This document shows positions 1 to 8,447 of a DNA stretch of 64,000 nucleotides, one piece after another. How positions within the stretch are numbered: position 1 is the stretch's first letter; each line of letters starts with the position of its first letter. Where the stretch lies: assembly GCF_900169165.1 (NCBI RefSeq), contig NZ_FXYY01000002.1, forward strand, positions 124,001-188,000, given 5' to 3'. Made by a program: the position numbers and the translations under genes. Origin of the DNA: Brevibacterium linens ATCC 9172. GTDB lineage: Bacteria > Actinomycetota > Actinomycetes > Actinomycetales > Brevibacteriaceae. Under the pieces are notes generated by a model that saw only the letters and a list, made by a program, of their open reading frames with translations, did no database searches and was not told where the DNA came from.

Positions 1-594
1 CAGGATCAGCGGCAGCACACTGAAGCTCGGTCCGCCGGTCATATATGCCGAGGCCGTACCTGCTGCGATTCCCGCGCTGATGCCGGCGATGATGGTCCCG
101 AGGTAGGACAGGACCGCGACCACGATCGCGATGATGTAGATGAAGCCTGCCCACTTGACTGCGATGAAGTTGTCGAAGCGGATGTCGAACAGCGACTTGA
201 AGAACCCGGTCTGCTGAGGCGCCGTCTGCGGAGCCTGACCATACGCCGGCTGACCGTGGGCGGGCTGACCGTAGGCCTGCTGCTGTGCCGCGTTCTGCGA
301 GTAGGCGTCCTGCTGGTAGGGATCCTGCTGATAAGCGCCGGGCTGGGAATAACCGCCCTGCTGGTACTGCTGTCCCTGTGCCTGATAGGCATTGGGGTCG
401 TAAGTTCCCTGCTGATAGGTGGGCTGGTCGGGCTGGAACTGTGCGTTCTGACCCTGTTGCGCTGCCTGATCGTCCTGGCCTGGCTGGTCGGGCTGGGCGT
501 TCTCAGGCCGGTCTCCCGCGCCGGGGTTCTGGCCGTCGAGGTTCTGCTCAGACGAGCTGCTGTTCGGGTCGTTCGGGTTCTGCGGTGTCGACAT
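1..594 (-). CDS. DUF4282 membrane protein, 3' end outside window
   Basis: The first 198 residues are visible. The start ATG has GAGAGGGA upstream at good spacing. About the first 130 residues are a low-complexity tail rich in Gln, Pro, Tyr, Ala and Asn, with repeats of the type YQQxxY and YGQPAxGQ. After that comes a DUF4282 pattern (FFKSLFDIRFDNFIAVKWAG) followed by a long hydrophobic segment. DUF4282 proteins are small multi-pass membrane proteins of unknown function in Actinobacteria and usually end shortly after this point. The Gln/Pro tail is probably cytoplasmic and disordered. It points away from the galactose genes and shows no link to them. Confidence 0.8.
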   Translation of the reverse strand, partial: MSTPQNPNDPNSSSSEQNLDGQNPGAGDRPENAQPDQPGQDDQAAQQGQNAQFQPDQPTYQQGTYDPNAYQAQGQQYQQGGYSQPGAYQQDPYQQDAYSQNAAQQQAYGQPAHGQPAYGQAPQTAPQQTGFFKSLFDIRFDNFIAVKWAGFIYIIAIVVAVLSYLGTIIAGISAGIAAGTASAYMTGGPSFSVLPLIL

Positions 595-700
595 GGTGTC
601 CCTCTCGAGAATGGAACGCACCCAGGGCAGGGCACGCTCGCCTGATATCTGCCTGTCATCGCAACCTATCAGGATGCGCCGATCCGCGGCAGGGTGACTG

Positions 701-1780
701 TCATTCTGGGAGGAAAGTCGAAGCGCCGTCGGAGTCGGCAGAAGCACCGTCAGGAGCGGCCGAACCGTTGCCTGAGAGAGGCGAGCCCGAATCGGCAATC
801 CTGTCGTCGACCCCGGTCAAAGCGATGCTCCACTCGACGGCAAGCTCGTCACCGGGAGCGATGACGTCGAAGTCCTCTCCGGCCTCGCCGGCGGCGAACG
901 CATTCGGAGGGCACGTCATCGGCTCGATCGCAATCGCCCGACGAGCCAGATCCTCATCAAGGCCGTCGCCAGTGCACACCTGCCAGGTGCGGAAACCGGG
1001 ACCCATCCCGACGACGACCTCGCGCAGATCGGCACCCTTCAGCCGTGCTCGAGACCACCCGTCGTCCCCGCGCCGAGGTGAGCCGTACGCATCATCGAGG
1101 ATCGTTGCCCCGATCAGGCGCAGCGCCCGGAAGTCCTTGCACACCATGCACGCGGAATCATCGGAGACGTGATCGGCCGGAACTGCGGTGCCGTCATCGA
1201 AAGGGCGCACGGCGGTGGGAATGAGCCGCTCATTGGTCTCGAACCACTGCGCAGCGGGAATGACGAGCTGAGCCTCGTCGACAAGGGCACCGTCAACGGG
1301 GTCGGTTGTACCCGATGGGGCTGTGCCCGGGGAGAGCCACGGATGAAATCCGAAACCGAACGGTGCGGGAGCCGACCCCGTGTTCAGGGCACGGGCACGC
1401 ATGCGCAGCTCCGCCTCGGCGAGTTCGACATCCACCCGCAAGCCGAACGCGAACGGATACCCCTCCGTCGGCTCCAGCGAGTATTCGAGACTGACCGTCG
1501 ACTCGGTGCGCTCGACCACGGACCACTCGACATCGGCGACGAGACCATGCAGAGCAGTATCCCGCTCGGGCTCGGTGATCGGCAGCCGGTGGCTGTCGCC
1601 GGCGAAGTCGAAACGGCCGGCATCGATCCGATTCGGCCAGGGCGCGAGCACGGCCCCGTCGAAGGCGCTCATCGGCACCACGACCGGCCGATCGCCGACG
1701 CAGAAGCGAACCAGGCTCGCACCGATGGGGGAGATGACCGCCGCTGACTCGCCACAGGCGAGTTCGATGGTGGCGGTCAT
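701..1780 (-). CDS. galM: aldose 1-epimerase family protein (GalM-like)
   Basis: A 359-residue protein of the galactose-mutarotase superfamily, which interconverts alpha and beta anomers of aldoses. Family features visible: an ALHGLV segment with the first conserved His, FGFGFHPWL with the second His, and AIEPMTCPPNAF near the C-terminus with the catalytic Glu. I take the ATG before TATIELACGES as start, because the 22 codons upstream show no family similarity and cross into the galT promoter region. The gene is divergent from galT-galK, so a role in feeding beta/alpha-galactose to galactokinase is likely, although this subfamily also includes glucose-6-phosphate and other sugar epimerases. 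Confidence 0.85.
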   Translation of the reverse strand: MTATIELACGESAAVISPIGASLVRFCVGDRPVVVPMSAFDGAVLAPWPNRIDAGRFDFAGDSHRLPITEPERDTALHGLVADVEWSVVERTESTVSLEYSLEPTEGYPFAFGLRVDVELAEAELRMRARALNTGSAPAPFGFGFHPWLSPGTAPSGTTDPVDGALVDEAQLVIPAAQWFETNERLIPTAVRPFDDGTAVPADHVSDDSACMVCKDFRALRLIGATILDDAYGSPRRGDDGWSRARLKGADLREVVVGMGPGFRTWQVCTGDGLDEDLARRAIAIEPMTCPPNAFAAGEAGEDFDVIAPGDELAVEWSIALTGVDDRIADSGSPLSGNGSAAPDGASADSDGASTFLPE

Positions 1781-1860
1781 GGGTCTCCAAAGGGGCTCGA
1801 GTGCGGGGAGATGCGGTTGCAGATATTCTACGCCGACTACGCCCAACCGAACCGCCAGAT

Positions 1861-1887
1861 GTTAGCATTATGATCGAAAATGATAAC
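1861..1887 (+). promoter_or_regulatory. galT promoter -10 inside an inverted-repeat operator
   Basis: GTTAGCAT (1861-1868) and ATGATAAC (1880-1887) form an inverted repeat (7 of 8 positions) separated by 11 bp. A TATGAT -10 hexamer lies at 1869-1874 inside it, 28 bp before the galT ATG. The centre contains TGATCG, a word that recurs three times upstream of the nearby symporter gene. A repressor bound here would block the promoter; the DeoR-family protein encoded at 7623-8381 is the obvious candidate. Seen: repeat and hexamer. Inferred: regulator. Confidence 0.5.
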
Positions 1888-1901
1888 TTTTGGGAGGTCT
1901 G

Positions 1902-3122
1902 ATGCCGGCGTCGCATCAAAGGGCGAACCTGTCCGACGGTCGTGAGATCCTGTTCTTCCAGGACCTCGACTCACCTGCACCGACGATCGCCGCTGACCCC
2001 CGGCCGCACGATTCGCGACCCGACAGCGGCACCCTGCGCTTCGACGTCCTCACCGGAGAATGGGTCGCCGTGGCCACTCACCGGCAGACCCGCACCCACC
2101 TGCCCGCCGCCGCCGAATGTCCGCTGTGCCCGTCGACGCCGGACCGTCCCACGGAGATCCCGGCCGGGGACTTCGACGTCGCCGTCTTCGAGAATCGCTT
2201 CCCGTCCCTCGGCCCCGACCTCGGTGATGTTCCGTCCCCTCAGAGCGTGGACACCGCTTTCGCCGAGGCGGCCGCCGCCTCCGCCGAAACCGTGACCTCT
2301 GCGCTGTCGGCACCCGGGTACGGCCGCTGCGAAGTCGTCGTCTTCTCCTCGGAGCACACCGGCTCCTTCGCAGGACTCGGCACCGCACGTGCCCGCACCG
2401 TCATCGACGCCTGGGCCGACAGGACCGCCGAACTCTCTGCCCTGCCGGGCATCGAGCAGGTCTTCATGTTCGAGAACCGCGGGGAGGAGATCGGGGTGAC
2501 GATGAATCATCCGCACGGACAGATCTATGCTTACCCCTATGTCACCCCGCACACCGCGATCACCTCGGCGCGGGCGCATGACCACCTGCGCCGGACCGGG
2601 CGACCGCTGCTCGGCGATGTGCTCGCCTTCGAACGCGAGGCAGGGGAGCGGATGATCCTCGAGACCGATCACTTCTCCGCCTTCGTGCCCTTCGCGGCCC
2701 GGTGGCCGATCGAAGTCCACGTCGTTCCGCACCGCCAGGTGGGAAGCGTCGACGAGCTCGACGAGACCGAACGCGACGACCTGGCGCGCGTCTATCCGGA
2801 GGTGCTGAGACGCATCGACGGACTCTACCCGAGCCCCACACCGTATATTGCGGCCTGGCACCAGGCACTGGTCAACAGTGCCGACCGCCTGGCCGAATGG
2901 CTCCACCTCGAGATCACGAGCCCGCGGAGGGCGGAGAACAAGCTGAAGTTCCTCGCCGGTTCGGAGACCGCGATGGGCGCCTTCGTCGGCGACGTCTCCG
3001 CCGAGGAGACCGCAGCCAGGCTGCGTGCGGTGACCCCGGAACCCCTCGCCGAGGCGGCCGTACCCGTGAGTGCGAACGCGAGCACGGCTTCGGCGTTCGA
3101 CCCGGAAGGCGATCGTTCATGA
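1902..3122 (+). CDS. galT: galactose-1-phosphate uridylyltransferase
   Basis: A 406-residue GalT of the HIT superfamily. It transfers UMP between UDP-glucose and galactose-1-phosphate in the Leloir pathway. The nucleophile motif HPH is at residues 203-205 (NHPHGQIYAYPY), with RFDVLTGEWV and FENRFPSL near the N-terminus and a CPLC metal-binding pair around residue 70. The start is the ATG preceded by GGGAGG at 5-bp spacing; a TTG four codons upstream overlaps that ribosome-binding site and is unlikely. Its stop overlaps the galK start by 4 bp, so the two are translationally coupled. About 30 extra residues at the C-terminus are Ala-rich. Confidence 0.95.
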   Translation: MPASHQRANLSDGREILFFQDLDSPAPTIAADPRPHDSRPDSGTLRFDVLTGEWVAVATHRQTRTHLPAAAECPLCPSTPDRPTEIPAGDFDVAVFENRFPSLGPDLGDVPSPQSVDTAFAEAAAASAETVTSALSAPGYGRCEVVVFSSEHTGSFAGLGTARARTVIDAWADRTAELSALPGIEQVFMFENRGEEIGVTMNHPHGQIYAYPYVTPHTAITSARAHDHLRRTGRPLLGDVLAFEREAGERMILETDHFSAFVPFAARWPIEVHVVPHRQVGSVDELDETERDDLARVYPEVLRRIDGLYPSPTPYIAAWHQALVNSADRLAEWLHLEITSPRRAENKLKFLAGSETAMGAFVGDVSAEETAARLRAVTPEPLAEAAVPVSANASTASAFDPEGDRS

Positions 3123-4426
3123 CCACAGAGACCCCCGAGGCCGTATCCGCGCCGACCCCCGACCACCTCGCCGCGGAGTTCGAAGCCCTGTTCGGGTACC
3201 GGCCGCTCGGATCCTTCCGTGCACCCGGTCGGGTGAACGTCATCGGCGAACACACCGATTACAACTTGGGCTTCGTCCTGCCCATCGCCATCGACCGGGC
3301 CGTGTACGTCGCCATCGGCCGGCGACCCGCCAACGTCGCTGATGGGCGAGACGTGGACGTGGCAGGGCGGCGCGCCGAGGTAATAGAGGACACGGGAACC
3401 GTGGAGCCGCCTCGGCGCGGGGAGAGCATCCGCATCGTCTCCGACCATCGCGATGACACCGGGCAGCGCCTGTCCGGCCAGTTCACGGCCGCTGACCTCG
3501 CGCCCGGTACCCTGCCAGGCTGGCTGAGCCACGCCGCGGGCGTCGTCGATGAGATCGCCAAAACGACCGGCACGATCGTCGGCGGTGTCGACCTCTATAT
3601 CGAGTCCACCGTGCCCGTCGGCGCCGGACTGTCGTCATCTCACGCCCTCGAAGTCGCGGTGCTCATCGCCCTCGACGAGGTGTACGGCCTCGGTCTCGAT
3701 GACCGGGAGAAGGTCCTGCTGACACAGAGAGCAGAGAACGACTTCGTCGGTGCACCGACGGGAATCGTCGACCAGGCTGCTTCGATCATGACCGAGGCCG
3801 GGCATGCACTCTTCCTCGACTGCCGGGACCTCAGCGCCCGCCAGATTCCATTCGACCTCGACGCCGAGGGGCTGCGACTCCTCGTCATCGACTCGAAGGT
3901 CTCGCACTCGCACAGCGAAAGCGGGTACGGCGCCAGGCGGAGGACCTGTGAGGAATCCGCCGCGATCTTCGGCGTCGACAGCCTGCGGGAACTCCCCGAC
4001 GACGTCGACCTGAGCGAACTGACCGAGGAGCAGCGCAAGCGCGTGCGCCACGTCATCTCCGAAAACGCGCGAGTCCGATCCACCGTCGAACTGCTCGAGG
4101 ACAACGAGCGATCAACCGGCGACGAACATGACGCGCGCATCCGTGCCCTCGGCGACCTGCTGGTGGCCTCCCACGAATCTCTGCAGCACGACTACGAGGT
4201 CTCGTGCGTCGAACTCGACGTGGCGGTGGCCGCCTCGATGGGAGCCGGAGCGCTTGGGGCGCGAATGATCGGCGGCGGCTTCGGCGGTTCGGCGATCGCG
4301 CTCATCCACGCAGATCAGGTCGACATGGTCGGCGACGCCGTCACCGCAGCATTCGCCGACCACGGCTACCGGACGCCGGACATCTTCGCCGTCAGCGCGG
4401 GTCGCGGCGCTGCCCGTTTCGACTGA
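3119..4426 (+). CDS. galK: galactokinase
   Basis: A 435-residue GHMP kinase that phosphorylates galactose at C1 with ATP. Motifs in order: the galactokinase signature GRVNVIGEHTDYN near residue 40, the ATP-binding loop VPVGAGLSSSHALEVA near residue 165, and the C-terminal GHMP motif MIGGGFGGSAIAL near residue 380. The ATG overlaps the galT TGA (ATGA). A region around residues 75-105 (VAGRRAEVIEDTGTVEPPRR) looks like a lineage-specific expansion. With galT and the epimerase this gives three Leloir activities; no galE is in the window. Confidence 0.95.
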   Translation: MTTETPEAVSAPTPDHLAAEFEALFGYRPLGSFRAPGRVNVIGEHTDYNLGFVLPIAIDRAVYVAIGRRPANVADGRDVDVAGRRAEVIEDTGTVEPPRRGESIRIVSDHRDDTGQRLSGQFTAADLAPGTLPGWLSHAAGVVDEIAKTTGTIVGGVDLYIESTVPVGAGLSSSHALEVAVLIALDEVYGLGLDDREKVLLTQRAENDFVGAPTGIVDQAASIMTEAGHALFLDCRDLSARQIPFDLDAEGLRLLVIDSKVSHSHSESGYGARRRTCEESAAIFGVDSLRELPDDVDLSELTEEQRKRVRHVISENARVRSTVELLEDNERSTGDEHDARIRALGDLLVASHESLQHDYEVSCVELDVAVAASMGAGALGARMIGGGFGGSAIALIHADQVDMVGDAVTAAFADHGYRTPDIFAVSAGRGAARFD

Positions 4427-4551
4427 ACCTGTTTCGACTGAGCCGCTGATTCGGCTGCGGCCGGGCATGCGCACAGCGTTGACCACCCGAACCTCCACGG
4501 TTCATGCTGGAACCTCAGATGAGGATGGACTCGGAGGGGCGGGGGAGCGGC

Positions 4552-5391
4552 ATGGATATCTGCGACGTCAATGGGGTGAGCCTCGGCGTCGAGGAGTTCG
4601 GCGGGGCGGATGCGCCGCTGGTTCTCTGCCTCGGCGCTCCGACGATGCTGTCCTGGCCCGATGCTCTGTGCGTGCAGCTGGCTGCGCAGGGACGCCACGT
4701 CGTGCGCTGCGACCTCCGCGATGCCGGGACCTCGAGCCATGGTGACCTCGAATCACCGGACTACACTCTGCGAGACCTCGCCGCCGATGCCGCCGAACTC
4801 GCTCGAGCCTTCGACGGCCGACCCGCTCATCTGGCGGGAATCGGCATCAGTGGAATGGTCGCGCAGGTCGCGGCTCTCGACCATCCGGATGCGTTCTCGG
4901 CACTCACTCTCATCGGCACCCGACCGGTAGCACCCGGACCCGTCGACGATGACCTGCCGGATCATGATCAGGCCACCATGGGTTCGCTCTTCACCCGACC
5001 GCAGCCGGATTGGTCGGACGGCGACGAGGCGGCCGAGTTCATGGCCGAAGGAGCACGGATCCTCGGCGACGATCCCGCGGAGGCCCGCGACGTCGCGGCC
5101 CGCATCTGGGAACGGACGCAGGACTCGAATCCGGAGTCTCACCGGGCCGATCAGCTGGGGATGGTGTTCTCTCGCCTCGACTGCCGGCCACGCTGGCGAG
5201 AACGACTGCCACAGCTGCGGGTGCCGACGCTGGTCGTGCACGGTCGACGCGATCCTTTCTTTCCTGTCGGCAATGCAGAGGCGCTCGCCCGGGAAATTCC
5301 AGGTGCCCGACTCCTCGTCCTCGAGAACGGATCGAGGGCCGTGCCGGCCGCGGACGTCCCTGAGGTCGTCGCGGCGATGTCGCGACTCTGA
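4552..5391 (+). CDS. alpha/beta-hydrolase-fold protein, catalytic triad broken
   Basis: A 279-residue alpha/beta hydrolase whose closest pattern I recognise is the RdmC/aclacinomycin-esterase type (DLRDAGTSS, a nucleophile-elbow region, VHGRRDPFFP near the end). The ATG is chosen for GGGGGAG just upstream; an earlier in-frame ATG at 4504 lacks this. The elbow GxSxG reads G-I-G-I-S, putting Gly98 where the nucleophile Ser belongs (a Ser lies two residues on). The GMGH region near the C-terminus reads NGSR, putting Arg262 at the His position. The acid Asp234 is kept. It is therefore probably not a hydrolase, despite an intact reading frame. It lies 125 bp after galK on the same strand. Confidence 0.75.
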   Translation: MDICDVNGVSLGVEEFGGADAPLVLCLGAPTMLSWPDALCVQLAAQGRHVVRCDLRDAGTSSHGDLESPDYTLRDLAADAAELARAFDGRPAHLAGIGISGMVAQVAALDHPDAFSALTLIGTRPVAPGPVDDDLPDHDQATMGSLFTRPQPDWSDGDEAAEFMAEGARILGDDPAEARDVAARIWERTQDSNPESHRADQLGMVFSRLDCRPRWRERLPQLRVPTLVVHGRRDPFFPVGNAEALAREIPGARLLVLENGSRAVPAADVPEVVAAMSRL

Positions 5392-5412
5392 GCGCGATGG
5401 CAGGACTCTGAC

Positions 5413-5468
5413 CCGACCCCGCGCGGGCATAGGGAATCAGCCGACCCCGCGCGGACTCAGGGGATCAG
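5413..5468. repeat. 28-bp imperfect tandem repeat (two units)
   Basis: Units 5413-5440 and 5441-5468 match at 24 of 28 positions and both start with CCGACCCCGCGCGG. They lie in the short gap between two convergent genes; the second unit overlaps the stop codon of the small membrane protein. It may be a replication-slippage duplication or part of a terminator. Confidence 0.8.
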
Positions 5469-5758
5469 TTCGTGTCGGGGGCTGCCTCGGTGCCGGTGTC
5501 CGTACTTTCGTCGGGTGTCTCGACGATCCGGAGCGGACGCAGCCGCGCCCAGATGAGGAAGACGGCCGCGGCGATGACGAGACCGATCCCGGTCCACAGG
5601 TTTGCATCGACCCCGCCGGTGCGCTCGGCTTCGTCGGGAGTGAAGCCAACGATTCCGGCGATCGTGAGGATAATGCCGAAGATCGCCAACAGCGCACCGA
5701 TGAAGTTGCGGACGTCGAAGGCGCCTGCGGTCTTGGTCTGTACGTTGGAATTGCTCAT
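5465..5758 (-). CDS. small two-helix membrane protein, unknown function
   Basis: A 97-residue protein with two hydrophobic segments (FIGALLAIFGIILTIAGIV and LWTGIGLVIAAAVFLIWA) and a charged C-terminal tail rich in Asp, Glu and Thr. It starts 17 bp after the stop of the sodium:solute symporter on the same strand, so the two are almost certainly co-transcribed. Small membrane partners next to SSS-family symporters are common in Actinobacteria. An accessory role is inferred; I do not recognise a named family. Confidence 0.8.
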   Translation of the reverse strand: MSNSNVQTKTAGAFDVRNFIGALLAIFGIILTIAGIVGFTPDEAERTGGVDANLWTGIGLVIAAAVFLIWARLRPLRIVETPDESTDTGTEAAPDTN

Positions 5759-5775
5759 GGGAATCACGGGCTCCT

Positions 5776-7473
5776 TCAGCCGAATGTCACGTTGAGGATG
5801 ATGACGAGCACCAGGGCGACACCCGCGACGGGCACGGGGCGCTTCCAGAACGGCGCCTTCGGTTCGCCGAGGTCCTCGAAGTCGGACTTCGGGGTCTCCG
5901 AGTAGACGAGTCCGCGCAGCTCCGCGGCGGGCTTCGGCGTGGTGAACAGGGTGACGATCACGGACAGGACGATGTCGACGACGAACGCCGTGCTGGCAGC
6001 GAGGAATGCGGCACCCTGGCCGGGCAGGTCGAGGACTCCGGTCTCGGCGAGGATGAATACGAACACGGCCGAGAGTGTGCCGCCGACGAGGCCGACCCAA
6101 CCGGCGGTCGCCGACATCCGCTTCCAGAACATACCGAGGATGAACGTGGCGAACAGCGGGGCGTTGAAGAAGCCGAACAGCGTCTGCAGGTAGTCCATGA
6201 GGTTGGAGAAGTTGCCTGCGATGAGAGCGGTGAAGATCGCGACGACGCAGGCGCCGATCGTCGCCCACCGGCCGATCTTCAGGTAGTAGTCGTCCTCGCG
6301 GTCCTTGACCACGTACTGCTGCCACAGGTCGTAGCTGAAGACGGTGTTGAATGCGGAGATGTTCGCGGCCATGCCGGCCATGAACGCGGCGAGCAGGCCG
6401 GCGATCGCCACACCGAGGAGGCCGTTGGGCAGGACTTCGCGCATGAGCAGCAGGAGCGCATCGTTGTACGTCACACCCGTCTGTTCGAGCGCGGTCGCCT
6501 CGTCGATGTTGGCCGAGACCTCCTTGAACTGCGTCATCTGCGGAACGAGGACCGCGGCGATCATGCCGGGGATGACGACGATGAAGGGGATGAGCATCTT
6601 CGGGAAGGCGCCGATGATCGGGGTCAGGCGCGCGGCGTTGATCGACTTCGAAGCCATGGCGCGCTGGACCTCGACGAAGTTCGTCGTCCAGTAGCCGAAG
6701 GACAGCACGAAGCCGAGGCCGAAGACGATGCCGACGACCGAGAGCACGGGGTTCGAGAAGCCGGAGAGCTGCTCGCCCGGCCAGCTGCTCAGCTGTTCGG
6801 CGCCGAGCATTCCGTCATTGCTCACCTTGTCGACGAGTCCGTCCCAACCTCCGACGCGGTTGAGTCCGATGAGGGTCAGCGGCAGGAGAGCTGCGACGAT
6901 GACGAAGAACTGCAGCACCTCGTTGTAGATCGCCGCACTCAGCCCGCCGAGGGTGATGTAGGACAGGACGATGGCGGCGGCGACGATGAGCGTGATCCAC
7001 AGCGGCCAGCCGAGCAGACGGTTGACGATCGTGCCCAGCAGGAACAGGTTGACACCGGCGATGAGCAGCTGTGCGACGGCGAAGGACAGCGCGTTGACGA
7101 GGTGAGCACCCGTGCCGAAGCGTCTGCGCATGAACTCCGGAACCGACCGGACCTTCGAACCGTAGTAGAAGGGCATCATCACGACACCGAGGAACAGCAT
7201 CGCCGGGACCGCACCGATCCAGAAGTAGTGCATCGTCGGCATGCCGTACTGGGCGCCCGTGGCGGACATGCCCATGATCTCCACGGCGCCGAGGTTGGCC
7301 GAGACGAAAGCGAGACCCGTGACCCATGCAGGGAGGCTCCGTCCGGAGAGGAGGAACTCGATGCTCGAGGAGATCCCGCGTTTGGCGAACCACCCGATGC
7401 CGAGGACGAAGATGAAGTAGATCGCTATCAGCAGATAGTCGATCCACTGTGCGTCCAAGCGGATTGCTTCCAA
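5776..7473 (-). CDS. sodium:solute symporter (SSS family, sugar type)
   Basis: A 565-residue integral membrane protein with about 14 hydrophobic helices. The SSS core is clear: FLLSGRSLPAW in the first loop, SANLGAVEIMGMSATGAQYG, GGLSAAIYNEVLQFF, and FMAGMAANISAFNTVFSYDL before the late helices, all typical of the SGLT-like sugar branch. I chose the TTG with GGAGG four bases upstream; a TTG 11 codons earlier has no such site. Next to the gal genes and downstream of a DeoR regulator, galactose or a related hexose is the likely substrate, taken up with sodium. It is followed closely by the small membrane protein. Confidence 0.88.
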   Translation of the reverse strand: MEAIRLDAQWIDYLLIAIYFIFVLGIGWFAKRGISSSIEFLLSGRSLPAWVTGLAFVSANLGAVEIMGMSATGAQYGMPTMHYFWIGAVPAMLFLGVVMMPFYYGSKVRSVPEFMRRRFGTGAHLVNALSFAVAQLLIAGVNLFLLGTIVNRLLGWPLWITLIVAAAIVLSYITLGGLSAAIYNEVLQFFVIVAALLPLTLIGLNRVGGWDGLVDKVSNDGMLGAEQLSSWPGEQLSGFSNPVLSVVGIVFGLGFVLSFGYWTTNFVEVQRAMASKSINAARLTPIIGAFPKMLIPFIVVIPGMIAAVLVPQMTQFKEVSANIDEATALEQTGVTYNDALLLLMREVLPNGLLGVAIAGLLAAFMAGMAANISAFNTVFSYDLWQQYVVKDREDDYYLKIGRWATIGACVVAIFTALIAGNFSNLMDYLQTLFGFFNAPLFATFILGMFWKRMSATAGWVGLVGGTLSAVFVFILAETGVLDLPGQGAAFLAASTAFVVDIVLSVIVTLFTTPKPAAELRGLVYSETPKSDFEDLGEPKAPFWKRPVPVAGVALVLVIILNVTFG

Positions 7474-7484
7474 GGTTCCTCCAT

Positions 7485-7612
7485 ATGCGTCAGTGCACGG
7501 TTTCAAAATGCGTCAATGCATGGATGCGTGTGGTGTGTGACACCCGAGTGGACACTTTAGAGGATTGTGAGCCTGATCGCTAGTGATCGAACCTGAACAG
7601 TTTTGATCGTTT
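7485..7612 (-). promoter_or_regulatory. repeat-rich control region of the symporter
   Basis: The hexamer TGATCG occurs at 7574, 7584 and 7604. The first two form the near-palindrome GATCGCTAGTGATC (7575-7588). On the minus strand TAAAGT (7554-7559) can serve as -10 with the palindrome over the -35 position. Closer to the gene, ATGCGTCAGTGCA (7485-7497) and ATGCGTCAATGCA (7508-7520) form a direct repeat with one mismatch, 23 bp apart. Together these suggest operator sites for one or two regulators; TGATCG is shared with the galT operator. Confidence 0.45.
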
Positions 7613-7622
7613 GGTCGGCAGG

Positions 7623-8381
7623 TCAGACGACCTCGACCTCGACGCCTGCCTTGCGCAGGGCCGTGAGTTCGGATTCCGAGCTCTTCGAGTCGGTGATGAG
7701 CTGCTGGATCTGTTCGGTCGGGACGGTGAGCACCGATGCGCGGAGCCCGACCTTCGTGTGATCGACGAGGGCGGTGACGCGTCCCGCCCCGGCGGCCATC
7801 GCTCGGTCCGTGTCGGCGACGGGGAACGCCGGAGTCGACAGGCCGAAGTCCGCGGCCAGACCGTTGCCGGAGAGGAAGACGGTATCGGCGCGCAGACCGA
7901 GCAGCTGTGACACCGTGGCGCCGCCGACGAAGGCCCGAATGGAATGGCGCAGCAGACCGCCGACGACGATGACCTCGTTGTCGGGGGAGGAGACCATGGC
8001 CTCGGCGACGAGCAGGGAATTCGTCACCACGCGCAGACCTGAGCGCGTGACGAGCTCCTTGGCCAGCAGCTCGGTCGTCGTCCCGGGGCCGAGTGCGACG
8101 ACATCGCCGTTGCGCACCTGCGCCGCAGCGGCGCGAGCGATCGCCGTCTTCTCGGCCAGCGCCTGCTCGAGCTTCTCCGCATAGCTCGACTCCCGCGCGC
8201 TCGATGCCAGCACGGCACCGCCGTGAGTGCGGACGAGCCTGCCCTCCTCGGCGAGCTGATCGAGGTCACGGCGGATGGTCACGGCCGAGGTGTCGAGCTT
8301 CTCCGACAGGGAGGTGATGGAGACGGCGCCGTCTCGCTCGATCGTGTCGACGATGATATTGCGTCTCTGAGCGGCGATCAT
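7623..8381 (-). CDS. DeoR/GlpR-family transcriptional regulator
   Basis: A 252-residue regulator. The N-terminus is the classic DeoR winged helix (RRNIIVDTIERDGAVSITSL, then SAVTIRRDLDQLAEEGRLVR and THGGAV), ending at about residue 58. The rest is the DeoRC sensor domain with the sugar-phosphate-binding pattern VALGPGTTTELLAKEL and VVTNSLLVAEAM. DeoR proteins of this kind usually repress sugar operons and release DNA on binding a phosphorylated sugar. It lies just upstream of the symporter on the same strand, so control of the symporter and perhaps of galTK is the natural inference. Confidence 0.9.
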   Translation of the reverse strand: MIAAQRRNIIVDTIERDGAVSITSLSEKLDTSAVTIRRDLDQLAEEGRLVRTHGGAVLASSARESSYAEKLEQALAEKTAIARAAAAQVRNGDVVALGPGTTTELLAKELVTRSGLRVVTNSLLVAEAMVSSPDNEVIVVGGLLRHSIRAFVGGATVSQLLGLRADTVFLSGNGLAADFGLSTPAFPVADTDRAMAAGAGRVTALVDHTKVGLRASVLTVPTEQIQQLITDSKSSESELTALRKAGVEVEVV

Positions 8382-8387
8382 GGGGCC

Positions 8388-8393
8388 ATAGTA
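8388..8393 (-). promoter_or_regulatory. -10 box for a likely leaderless deoR transcript
   Basis: On the minus strand TACTAT ends 6 bp before the deoR ATG, the spacing seen for leaderless mRNAs in Actinobacteria. No Shine-Dalgarno sequence is present upstream of that ATG. No clear -35 was found. Confidence 0.4.
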
Positions 8394-8400
8394 CAGACAG

Positions 8401-8430
8401 CGGGCCCGGGAGAGGATTCTCCCGGGCCCG
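8401..8430 (-). terminator. perfect 13-bp hairpin after ndgR
   Basis: CGGGCCCGGGAGA (8401-8413) pairs perfectly with TCTCCCGGGCCCG (8418-8430) around a 4-base loop. It lies 18 bp beyond the stop codon of the IclR-family gene and before the deoR start on the same strand. A proper U-tract is missing, so it may act as a terminator or only as a 3' end stabiliser. Confidence 0.7.
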
Positions 8431-8447
8431 TAAGAGTGCGGCAGCGC

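Noticed and set aside
2702..3118. N-terminal extension of galK inside galT
   Set aside because: No galactokinase similarity; the overlapping ATGA start is standard.
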